Source: Sardina pilchardus (taxonomy: Eukaryota > Chordata > Actinopteri > Clupeiformes > Clupeidae). Taken from it: DNA of 64,000 nt. The translations under genes and the position numbers were made by a program. The notes under the pieces were generated by a model. The model was not told the origin of the DNA, did not search any database, and saw only the letters and a program-made list of their open reading frames with translations. How positions within the stretch are numbered: the first letter of the stretch is position 1; each line of letters opens with the position of its first letter. The stretch is taken from positions 17,083,548-17,147,547 of the forward strand of contig NC_085007.1 in NCBI RefSeq assembly GCF_963854185.1, given 5' to 3'. This document shows, in pieces, positions 54,961 to 64,000 of this stretch.

Positions 54961-55010
54961 CAACTAGTTATAGATTTTATTTTCCACCAGTGAGTCAGAG
55001 TCAGTGTCAG
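54960..55010 (-). promoter_or_regulatory. Candidate tln1 promoter elements
   Basis: Just upstream of the candidate first exon lies an AP-1 consensus TGAGTCA (54,991-54,997). An A/T-rich stretch read on the minus strand as GGAAAATAAAATC follows. A CATTCC motif lies at about 54,952-54,957. These are motif matches only. Confidence 0.3.
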
Positions 55011-55770
55011 TGCCTGTACATATACGTAGAGATTAATTGATAAAAAGCATTCATCATTAAAGAAAAGTTATTTCTATAGCCTACAGGCATTTTATTTTGC
55101 ACAAGGAACACAGGCTAGGCCATAACAGACTTTAAGCCTAGAATGACTGTCTATAAGCAGAAGTATCATTTTGAGGTAATGATAGTATTGGAATACAGCA
55201 ACTGAAATATTCTGGTAAGATTTCAGCCTTGCAAGAGTGCACTGTGCAAGAACAGTTACTTTTATTTCTTGTGACAGTAGGCGGTGCTCTCAAAAGCTGC
55301 CATCTTTTGGCATTAGACTGCAATTACATGTTTGACTACATGAATAAAATGGTGGTGCGATATGAATGTCCCTTTTATGAGGAAATGTCTTGAAGTTGAC
55401 AACTATGATCGACCCTTTCGAAATACACAAACGAAACGTTTCTCACAACTAAGCCAAATTTGGCCAACACGCACGAGTGATCATTAAGACAAAACGCATA
55501 AATAAAGGCACTCTTGTCTACTTCAAGCTGTGTAAAATTCTAATCTTGTGAGGTCTACATGTCAAACTTTTCATCATGTATTTTCTGATCAGAGGTTTCT
55601 ACTTTGTTTTAATGTTGTGCGTGCTTCCATTTAGTAGGCCATGAAAGCGCAGACTACAAAAAATACGCGTGTAGTCATTGCTCCACCTACTGGTGGTTTT
55701 GCAGAGTCACCACTACCATTAAACACTCACGGCTACCATTGAACACACACACACAAGCTCAATCACCATT
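55011..55770. other. Intergenic spacer between hmgcs1 and tln1
   Basis: This A/T-rich sequence of about 760 nt has no recognised gene. It separates the 3' end of hmgcs1 from the candidate tln1 promoter; the genes are in tandem on the minus strand. Confidence 0.55.
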
Positions 55771-55787
55771 ATTTAAATGGACAGATA

Positions 55788-56463
55788 TTTATTTTTAAAT
55801 TTCATCTGTTCAAACATTCCTACATACAATGGTGTACATGTTTAATTTTCTACAAAAGTTATACTTGATCTGACAATTCATTTATTTTATTATCTACAAA
55901 ATATAAATAATTTTACAGTTAGTTCTGTACATCACTCAAAAAAATTAACTGATCTGAGAGAAACAGCTTGTAAACATTTGCCATTTTGAGTAAGAGCCTC
56001 TGAGGCGACTCTGGGAACCAAAAAAGATTCAAATAAATCTTTTTAGCATTATGCAGAATATAACTCTTTGAAGCTGTGAGCATACTTTTGAATAAGGCTT
56101 CTTGAAACTTGAACATTCTGCAGTGTCCACATGTGTCCTCAAGGTTAAACCCAAAACGTACATTTCTGCATCAGATATTTCATTGAGAAAATGCAATAAC
56201 TGTCAATAATAGGACCAGCGAGTCCACAGCATTGTCTATACAGGGTTTCCCCATGGTATGGAACTTTTAACAAACTCAACACTAACATACAGCTAACCTG
56301 CCTTCCTTTACGCATTTACACATGCACGCGCACACACACTTTCCCTTTCTGCTAGCCCTTGTAAAATAAGGCCCTAAGTCTTGATTTACATGACAGACAA
56401 ATAGCTTGGTTACTTCTACTGCTACTTCCCAACTAACACCAAAAGGCAACTCTCTGTGAATGT

Positions 56464-56496
<33 letters not shown>

Positions 56497-58129
56497 AAAA
56501 CATTTCCAGAAGAACTGTGAAGTGTTAGGCAGCTCCTCTCAAACCTATTTGCAGGTGCGACCATGAACGAACACTGAGGGTGTCTGTCTGCATGCATGCC
56601 TGCATGCTTGTGTTAGTATGTTCCGCTTCCTCTTAGTTTGGCACAGAAAAAGCAAAGTTGAACACTAGACACAAGGTGCCTCTCAACCTCTCTCCTCGAT
56701 GCTCGGTCCTCCAGGCTCGTTCCCACTGATCTATAACTAACATCAGATAGACTATCCCATCGTTGCCGACTTGCCGCCCCATCATTCTTTATCTAGGGAA
56801 CGAGGACCGAGGAAGGAAGGGAGGATGTATAAAAAGACGAATGAGAGGCACCCACAGTTAAGGAGTTCTTTCCCTCTCTCAATGACATTTCACTTTAGCG
56901 AAGTTGTAAAAAGAACATTTTTGAATCATATAATCATAATACAGACCATGACTACTACACAGCATCGGTGGGAGGCAAGTTTATTTACTCCCTATGCAAT
57001 CCAACACAACTATTGTATTTCATAATATACTGTTTTTTTCCATTCTTTCATTACTTTTTCATTATAAAATTTCCTCTATTGGTTCAATGCCAGCAAAATC
57101 GCTGGATTTCTTTTTTTTTTTTTTTAGTTTATATAGTTAAATAATTAATACTATTCCAAATTAAGGAAAAAAAAATGTTTATCCTCTCCTTCGGAGGAAT
57201 ATTCAAATGCATTAAATATTAACTCATTCAAATAATGTGTGCTTACACATACTAACTGTACTGTACCATTCCTTAATTGGACCACGTACGCAGACCAACA
57301 TACTCAAACTTAAATTTCTGTTAAGTGCCCATGACTGAACAGTCTGCATAGGTCTCTTATTCCGCTGGTCACAGTGGTTGCAGCAGACAACAACATGCAC
57401 AGTCACTCTAACTACCCATTCCTTTGCTAAATGAGGTATTTGGAAAACCATCAACTGTGCAGGTGTGTTAAGGTTGTCCAGCCACTAAGTGGTTCCAACA
57501 TGTGGAGAAGGAGAAGGAGGAGGAGGAGGCAGCAGCATTTCATACCTGTAAAATAAACATAAATGGACAAGACCGCCATCCCTTTTTGTCCCTTCCGGCT
57601 CCCTGTAAAAACCCTCAGTCCTTAATCCAGGAGGCTCTACTTCCTGTTTGGGCCTAAGGAGGGAAATCCCTGCCCCTAAGGTCATGCCCACGGTAAGACG
57701 CTGAGCGTAATGCAAGCATGGACGCCGGGAGAACAAAGCAGCTCTGGGTTTGTGAAGTCATTGCTGTGCCTACGAGTGTCAGGTTAGACACACACCTACA
57801 TGTTATGGGTGGTGGGGACTGCAAGTTTCCCCCATGTCCATAATATACTCAGACCAGTCCTATGAGTGTTATCTTAAAAAAAAAAAACAGACATAAACAG
57901 GAAACAAATAAAACAAACACACAAAAATCAAATATAAGACAAAAACATAAAGCATAGTGATGATGGCAAAATAAATTTTGAGTGATCAAGCTGGGATGAA
58001 AAAACAAGTCATGTGTTACACAGTAGTTATTGATACGGCAAGGATTTGGTCAGAAAAAGTTGCTTTCGGGTCCTTTTCTGTTTCCCTCTTCCATAACCGT
58101 TGCCATTTTGATACCTCTTAGAGGTCATA
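55788..58129 (-). other. hmgcs1: hmgcs1 3' UTR
   Basis: This A/T-rich stretch follows the stop codon with no further coding homology. Minus-strand AATAAA signals occur at 55,881-55,886 and 55,788-55,793, with another near 56,976, so a 3' UTR of 1.2-2.4 kb with alternative ends is plausible. It includes a CA microsatellite near 56,466-56,495. The extent is inferred from the signals alone. Confidence 0.55.
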
Positions 58130-58219
58130 TCAGTGATCCCCGTTGCTAATGGTGACGAGGCCAGGGCCAGCGTTGGAGGCAGGAATACGGGGCACCTTTT
58201 TCGCCGGGCTGGGGATATG
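58130..58219 (-). CDS. hmgcs1: hmgcs1 last coding exon (residues 491-519 and stop)
   Basis: The exon encodes HIPSPAKKVPRIPASNAGPG through ISNGDH and a TGA stop at 58,130-58,132. The acceptor is GTTTTCCAG. Confidence 0.96.
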   Translation of the reverse strand, partial: HIPSPAKKVPRIPASNAGPGLVTISNGDH

Positions 58220-61200
58220 CTGGAAAACAAAAAGAGAGGAAGGATTTAAAAAGGATGAAATTATTAAAATGATTCATCCTCTGGTGTGTGCAAACACAGC
58301 TAGTATACCTCGAAGGAGGAACATATTATGTACAATATCTATCTTGTATGAATATACACAGATAACTTGCCGCTTATGAAATTCTAATATAAAGCAGATT
58401 ACAACTTGCATATATATATAATTCTGACAGAAATATTATCAGTCTATCTGGTCTGTGCTCTGTGCTGCAGTACTGTGATTAACAAGCTCTACCAATTGGG
58501 ACGCAGTCTAGTGAGGCTACCTCTGTTTTTGTTGTGGAGTTGACCAGGCCTGCTTCCAGGGGCGTGTCGTCGCTCTGGGAGCGTCTGGAGTACTGCCTGC
58601 GGTGCTTCTCGTCCACGTGTGTCAAGTACCAGGTACCCGGGAACAGCTCATCCACCGAACCCTGGGGTGTGTAGCTTGCTGGGGTGGGTAAGGAGAAAAG
58701 ACAACGGTCAGAAAATCGGAAAACAGTCTGTGAAACTGCAACAGTGATGGTACAGTTCCGTGTGCACGCTTATGAGCGACCTAAGGCTACACGTTGTGTT
58801 ATACAAATTGGTTTCAGCCAGATTGGTCTGCTAAATAAACAGTCGAAAATAAGCACCTAAGTGGTGAGTGTCCTCTCTCAGTTTCATGATATCAGCAAAG
58901 ACAGCGGGAGACACTTTTTTCCTGGAGTCCAGTCTGGCCTGAAGGTCACTCAAGCTGGCCACCAGCTTATCCAGTGCTGACCCTGGGGTTAAGAAATGGA
59001 GAGCAAGAGTTAAGCTTGGCATGGTGCCATACTCAGACAGAATAGCAGGGAGGTCAGAAGTACCAAAGTAAAGGGACTGAATGCAGATTTTACTTTTGCT
59101 ATAAGAAATTTATTGGAAATATGCAGAAAGTCATGTGAAATGTTTTAAAGTTTACTTATAGACACTCAACTAAATATGTCAGAGTGTGTCGTGTGTGTGT
59201 GTGTGTGTGTGCGTGTGCGTGCGTACCAGGTGTGGCATCCTGTGTCACTCGAATGGAGTAGAGCGTGGCAGCGAACCCAGAGCCATACGAGAATGCCCCA
59301 ATTTTCTGGCCAGCCAGCTGCTGAGGCGTCCTCCTGATGAGACAAAAGGAGAGGAACAATCAAGAACCGAAATACCATGCCACACAAGAATAAAGAAAGT
59401 CCGAGTGAACGATCATGACATAGGATTCAGTCGATACTGTGCGGACATAAATATGGACACCTCATTGGTTTAGTTCCTATACTCTGCCTAATAGCAAAGT
59501 TCAATCTGATGTAGCCGCAGTTGCTGCAAAACTTACTGGGCAAGGACAGAGGCTAGGCAGCCGTACACAGAGGGGGTGTACATGTTGCCATTCTGGTTGG
59601 ACACCAGCAGAGAGTCCTTGGTCTTCTGCTCAAACATCTCCCCACTCGCTTTAAGGAAAGCTTTCTCCACATCCCGGTCAAAGTAAGTGTCCTCTGCTTT
59701 CACATCCCTTTAAGACAATCAAACGCTAACATTAGATGCTGTGCTATCAAAGTCTGGGATTAGGTCGTCTTGTGTGTAAAATGTGGCACGCTCATTTATT
59801 TAGTTCATTTAGGCATTACAACCTACACGTATACAGTAAATCAATTAGCACCCAACTGGGAGCCCTTTGCATTGATAAGCACAAAACAGGATTAGCGGTC
59901 AGGCTTGGATGCACTGACCTAAAAGCCTCCAGGCCACTGTATAAGCCACTTTCAGTGTTGGGATTAGGGTGGGACAGGAAGTCGTTGAGGAGGAGACGTG
60001 CCAATGACTTCTGCACCAGCTTGCAGTAGGGGGAGTGGAAGACCATGTAGTCGAAATCCTCCAGGCTGAGGCGCTTGTCGACACCCTCTAAAAATAAAAA
60101 ACAGTTACAAAATATTTAATAAATAAACAGCAACCACAAAGTAAAAAAAAACAGTTCACATAGTTTATTAGCTGGTTTGTCAGTCGCTATATGTGAGTCT
60201 TGTAATCATGCTGGCCATAGGCTTTGAGGAAGCTTTCACTTTCACAAGGTGAAGTGAATGGTTGTGGCCATATTCTAAGAATACCGTGGGGATATACATC
60301 CCATAGTAATCCCTCTTCAACTGCTTACAGATCAATAATGCCCGAGAGGCTATAATCCACGGCACAGTGACCCACCTCTCTGCCACTGGGCGTGAATCTT
60401 GTTGCGGTATACACCGTAGCACCGGTCCAACGCGCTCAGGTAACACTGTATGGAGAGCTTGCCGTCCACCACCGGGTATTCGGACACCATATCTGGCTTG
60501 TAGAAGTCGTAGGCGTGCTGCATGTGTGTCCCCCGCAGACCTGCATGGGTACAGGCGTCGTCAAAACAATGTGTAGACACATCAGCTCTGCTTTGGCATA
60601 CACAGTGCCCTTATCAGTCAAAACACGACCCTGGAATGCTCCCAAGAATCATGAACGGCCTGTCACATCTGTGACTCAGCCTTCTTGGGGTTTATTTTTG
60701 GCATGATTTTTACATTCCACCCATTCCCTTCAGTGTGGTGGTTACTATACAGCTATAGATAGTTAGTCCAGTGACTTTTGTATTGATGTTACCAGAATGT
60801 CTGGCATTTTTAAGACACATCAGTGGCATACCGTATTAATTTGAAGAGAGTCTAAACACAAACATGTGTAGTCTTTACCTCTGTCAAATGCCAGCGGGGC
60901 ATTGGGGCCCACAAGCATGGCCACGGCTCCGGCGCCACCTGTAGGTCTGGCACCGCCAGTGGCATAGACTGCAATGTCTCCTGCCACAACCAGGGCATAG
61001 CGGCCTACGTTGCCAAGAAAAAGAAAGCAGCTCTATCATACATTTGCAGATAATTTCATATGCAAAATAACCACTGATTGCTAACAACACTGAAATAAAA
61101 AGTAAACATTGACGGTCATTATGCAAATTTGAGACTTTACATGGTTTCACATTTACAATACAAACAGGTCCAATGCCATCTGTCAAAAAACAGAGGGGGG

Positions 61201-61664
61201 CGAGGGGCACTCTTACCATCCCAGGAGCTGGACTCCACCCAGTTGACAGCGTTGAACAGGGCTGCCGTACCCCCATAACATGCGTTTGTGGTGTCGATGC
61301 CCTCCACGTCTGTGTTTCCAGACTCCTCGAACAGCTGCATGAGGACCGACTTCACCGACTTGGACTTGTCGATGAGGGTCTCCGTGCCCACTTCGAGGCG
61401 GCCTATGGAGTCGTAGGACAGGCAGTTCCTCTCCATCAGCCTCTGGACCACCGTCATGCAAAGGGAGTTGATGTCCTCGCGATCGGAGCAGAAGCCCATC
61501 CGCGCCTGGCCCAGGCCGATGGTGTACTTGCCCGCGGAGACGCCGTCAAACTGCTCCAGCTCTGACTGCTCCACATATTGCGAGGGGATGTAGATCTCCA
61601 GGGCGATGATGCCCACATCTTTAGGCCAGGTGGCCTCACCATTTGCAGGGACAGATCCAGGCAT
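58130..61664 (-). CDS. hmgcs1: Hydroxymethylglutaryl-CoA synthase, cytosolic (complete, 519 aa)
   Basis: The enzyme condenses acetyl-CoA with acetoacetyl-CoA to HMG-CoA, the step before HMG-CoA reductase in the cytosolic mevalonate pathway. Coding exons: 61217-61664, 60879-61004, 60376-60540, 59919-60087, 59537-59707, 59227-59333, 58857-58982, 58521-58678, 58130-58219. All are GT-AG and in phase, giving 1,560 nt including the stop; human HMGCS1 has 520 residues. The catalytic triad is in place: Glu95 (EVGTE), Cys129 (TTNACYGG) and His264 (FHSPYCK). The N-terminus MPGSVPANGEATWPKDVG has no mitochondrial presequence, and the C-terminus PSPAKKVPRIP...ISNGDH matches the cytosolic enzyme. Both exclude HMGCS2. 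Sterol (SREBP) control is known for the family, but I see no strong site here. Confidence 0.98.
58521..58678 (-). CDS. hmgcs1: hmgcs1 coding exon 8 (residues 438-490)
   Basis: The exon encodes ASYTPQGSVDELFPGTWYLT through the conserved VDEKHRRQYSRR and a variable acidic/polar tail segment. Junctions are acceptor CACCCCAG and donor GTAGCC. Confidence 0.95.
58857..58982 (-). CDS. hmgcs1: hmgcs1 coding exon 7 (residues 396-437)
   Basis: The exon encodes GSALDKLVASLSDLQARLDS through REDTHHL. The acceptor is AACCCCAG and the donor GTGCTT. Confidence 0.96.
59227..59333 (-). CDS. hmgcs1: hmgcs1 coding exon 6 (residues 360-395)
   Basis: The exon encodes RTPQQLAGQKIGAFSYGSGF through TQDATP. A sense (CA)n run starts about 14 nt past the GTACGC donor. 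Confidence 0.96.
59537..59707 (-). CDS. hmgcs1: hmgcs1 coding exon 5 (residues 303-359)
   Basis: After a split Arg codon the exon encodes DVKAEDTYFDRDVEKAFLKA through YGCLASVLA. It contains SNQNGNMYTPSVYG, typical of the family. The donor is GTAAGT. Confidence 0.96.
59919..60087 (-). CDS. hmgcs1: hmgcs1 coding exon 4 (residues 247-302)
   Basis: The exon encodes EGVDKRLSLEDFDYMVFHSP through GLEAF. Catalytic His264 lies in FHSPYCK. The acceptor is TATTTTTAG and the donor GTCAGT. Confidence 0.97.
60376..60540 (-). CDS. hmgcs1: hmgcs1 coding exon 3 (residues 192-246)
   Basis: The exon encodes GLRGTHMQHAYDFYKPDMVS through HAQWQR. The acceptor is CCATGCAG and the donor GTGGGT. Confidence 0.97.
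60879..61004 (-). CDS. hmgcs1: hmgcs1 coding exon 2 (residues 150-191)
   Basis: The exon encodes GRYALVVAGDIAVYATGGAR through APLAFDR in the thiolase-like core. The acceptor is AACGTAG and the donor GTAAAG. Confidence 0.96.
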
Positions 61665-61674
61665 CCTTTTAGAC
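61217..61674 (-). CDS. hmgcs1: hmgcs1 first coding exon (residues 1-149)
   Basis: The ATG is at 61,664, ten nt inside the exon (acceptor TGACAG). The exon carries Glu95 and nucleophile Cys129 and ends at ESSSWD with one base of Gly150. The donor is GTAAGA. Confidence 0.97.
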
Positions 61675-62912
61675 CTGTCAGGACAATTGGTTTATTCAAA
61701 ACTGAGAAAATGAACTTCAACTGTCTGGAACTGTATATCATGGCAAAAAAGAAAGACACGATAGAAAAGAATATTCAATCCATTTAAACCAAAGAGTGAC
61801 AGATGATTCTTGACGCACAAAGAACAGACGCGTCTGAAGGATCTCGCAGGACTACTGAGCGTATGCGCCATTAAATCCGTTTCATGAGAACAATTAAGGT
61901 GAGACTTCAGTGCATTTACCGCACATGCCCATTCCTCTTAACATACGAGTGCGCTCACTGCTACCCCATAATAGGATCTGTGTGGTAAATAGGGTAAAGG
62001 GCATGCAGATGGTGACTGTTGCCCTATGACCTTATTCAGCACACAGTGACCAATGTAAGCAAATAAGTCTACCGTGCAAATTTCACGTCTTTGCATTACT
62101 AATATATATATAATTGTATATATATTTTGGTTGGTAGAATAACGTTAATGATTTTGACCGACAGAATGTGACCTTATTGACCAAACACCTGACGCCGTTA
62201 GCTAGCTAAGCGGGCCGATGTTACCACACACTAGCAATGGAAAGGAATGTGACATTAGCCTTATCCAACTCACCCAGCTAACTGTGTATCCAAACTATAT
62301 AACTAGCTGAAGCACTGTAAGCTAAAATAACAGTCGAATCACCAGATTTTTCCATAGTGATTCTTCCTGCTGGCATTAACGTGCCTGCAAATATTATAGG
62401 TTTTGACACTTGAACTTGAGTTTATAACGTAAGCTAACAACGACAACAACAACAACAACAACACTGCAAATATATCTCGTTGAATAGCTATTTAGCAAGC
62501 TATCCAAGTTCATTTGAAATATTTCCCAGATTTACTGACGTTAGCGTTTACATGAACCAAGCTTAGACCAAATGATAATGTTAACGTTAAGAATGAAGAC
62601 AGGCAAACGATTTCACGTATAACATTTAACATCTATAAAAACAGATTAGTCCCATCAGCTGTGCTATAATAACAACGGGCTTTGCTTGAACCACCGCTGA
62701 AAAGTAAAGTTAATCATTTGCTGAAGTTTGATCAACAACGAGAGCTACAGAAATACCTGGTCACATTAGCCGTTAGCTGGCTAAACCAGGTATCCCCTCT
62801 TTGCTAGCTTGCTAAATAGCCGGGTTAATCTGTGAATACCGCTGAAACACCGAACTACTAGCCTCCAGTTACAGCATTTGTCGTGCGATTCGAAAAGACT
62901 CCATCTCCTTAC
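61675..62912. other. hmgcs1 intron 1
   Basis: This 1.24-kb intron lies between the non-coding exon and the first coding exon. It holds A/T-rich sequence, a short (TA)n run at about 62,100-62,113 and an (ACA)n run at about 62,439-62,463. Nothing else was recognised. Confidence 0.75.
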
Positions 62913-62990
62913 CTTGCGATCATATAGCGTTCTAGTTAACTGTCAGCCAGAGGGAAAGTCCTTTTCTACGAGATCATAAGGTCAATTTCG
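62913..62990 (-). other. hmgcs1: hmgcs1 non-coding exon 1 (candidate)
   Basis: Read on the minus strand, this stretch ends in an excellent donor (CGCAAG|GTAAGG, boundary 62,913). It lies 1.24 kb upstream of the acceptor of the ATG exon. HMGCS1 genes have a non-coding first exon, so this fits. The upper boundary is uncertain. Confidence 0.65.
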
Positions 62991-63110
62991 GATGACGCCC
63001 ATGGAGCCGGTGTTACCAGATATACCGTTTCTGAGATTCTGAGTTTCCACGGGTGGAGTTTAGCGTGAATATTTATGAGATTGTGGCACATGCACGCCCC
63101 TAAACACGAA
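62980..63110 (-). promoter_or_regulatory. Candidate hmgcs1 promoter
   Basis: The sense-strand sequence contains a GGGCGTCATCC motif with a CRE-like half-site, a weak SRE-like CCACCCGTGG (about 63,048-63,057), and an A/T-rich CATAAATATTC further upstream. No consensus SRE (CACCCCAC) or CCAAT box was seen. Assignment rests mainly on position. Confidence 0.35.
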
Positions 63111-64000
63111 TAGGCCTACTGAAGCGTGAATCAAAGGGAACTGAAAATGTTGGCAGTCGTTAAAAGACTACGGTGATTTAACACGTTTTTGGATGTTGTC
63201 ATGGGTTAAGAAGGAAACATGACCATTTCGTGGTCGGGGAAATTATGCAATTAACCTCGATGTTCTGATTGTGTTGCAGCCACTCAAGCAAAACGTCATG
63301 TCAGACAAAATCATATAAATCTGTATCTATATCTGACGTCGCTTGACTATGTAGAATATTAGCTATTGTAGCCTACACCTGTAGGCTATGCTGTGATGGT
63401 AGTCCTAGCCTTTTTTTTTTTTTTTAAATCGTTTTGATTGTAGCCCAGCCTGTGTGCTTCTGTGGTGACAGTGACTTGGCATCAGATTGACTCACTGTAT
63501 ACCAACACAAGTCTAAGCCTGTTATCATGTTTCCATTCGTGTTCCTTGCACACTTGTGTTTGTGTGCAGACTTGGGAAAATAGCACATTATCACATTATA
63601 TCTTCAAGACATGGGCTTTACATCAGTAGGCCTATTAACTCAATAAAAGTTCATGAAAAGTTATGCTTTAAAAAACTATTTCATCATACCAAAGTAGCCT
63701 ATCATGTGTGCAAGGATAATATTTAAAAAATAAAGTCTGGGTAATCAGCTTTCAGAAATTAGGTGCCCTGTCTATCAGATGTTTATACTTTTCAGTGCCC
63801 AACTAACAATTCTAAGGTTACATTGTAAGATAGAGTCTAGCCAAGTTAGGCAAATATTCATAGGGAATAGTGGAACAGCAGTTCTTGGTCTGGTAAGGTC
63901 AAACATGTAAATTCATAGCATACAACAGCATAGCTACAGCCTGTCTGGCAATGAACAGACAAGGATTTGGAGAAATAACGCCCATGGAGAAATTCATTTA
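63111..64000. other. Region upstream of hmgcs1
   Basis: This A/T-rich sequence includes a poly-T run at about 63,411-63,425. I see no gene or recognisable repeat up to the right edge. Confidence 0.6.

Noticed and set aside
58130..61664. Assignment as mitochondrial HMGCS2
   Set aside because: There is no N-terminal presequence, and the C-terminus (KKVPRIP...ISNGDH) matches the cytosolic enzyme.

Overview
This is a vertebrate nuclear genomic segment, almost certainly from a ray-finned (teleost) fish. Two conserved vertebrate genes are broken by GT-AG introns. CA/TG microsatellites are extremely dense, and the dispersed repeats are of kinds typical of fish genomes. No bacterial, viral or organellar sequence was recognised. 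The species cannot be fixed from the sequence alone.

Both genes lie on the minus strand, head to tail. (1) Positions 1 to about 54,960 hold the 5' half of talin-1 (tln1). I could trace 25 consecutive coding exons. They run from the start codon at 28,056 down to 465, and every junction is GT-AG and keeps phase. Together they give 3,349 coding nucleotides (residues 1 to about 1,116): the whole FERM head (F0-F3), the calpain-sensitive linker, rod bundles R1-R4 and the first part of R5. The rest of the gene lies beyond the left edge. A GC-rich block at about 54,726-54,960 ending in a good donor is the likely non-coding first exon, which makes intron 1 about 26.6 kb. (2) Positions about 55,770-63,010 hold cytosolic HMG-CoA synthase (hmgcs1). 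It is complete, with nine coding exons (58,130-61,664) giving a 519-residue protein, a 5' non-coding exon at about 62,913-62,990, and a 3' UTR of roughly 2.3 kb.

The 3' end of hmgcs1 and the presumed tln1 promoter are less than 1 kb apart. The two proteins do not share a pathway: talin links integrins to actin and is a force sensor, while HMGCS1 makes HMG-CoA for sterol and isoprenoid synthesis. Their human orthologues are on 9p and 5p, regions that share the avian Z chromosome, so the pairing probably reflects old linkage.

The unusual content is non-coding. Many tln1 exons have CA/TG arrays, or pentamer repeats serving as the pyrimidine tract, directly against their splice sites. Two tln1 acceptors have been tandemly duplicated together with the first bases of the exon. 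Intron 1 carries two foldback elements with TTAA target duplications. Other introns carry MITE-like elements, a Tc1-like terminus and CpG-rich islands. Intron 1 also has a compact cluster of a CArG box, AP-1 site and E-boxes. I found no undescribed multi-gene system; the best candidates for something new concern repeat-driven splicing of tln1.
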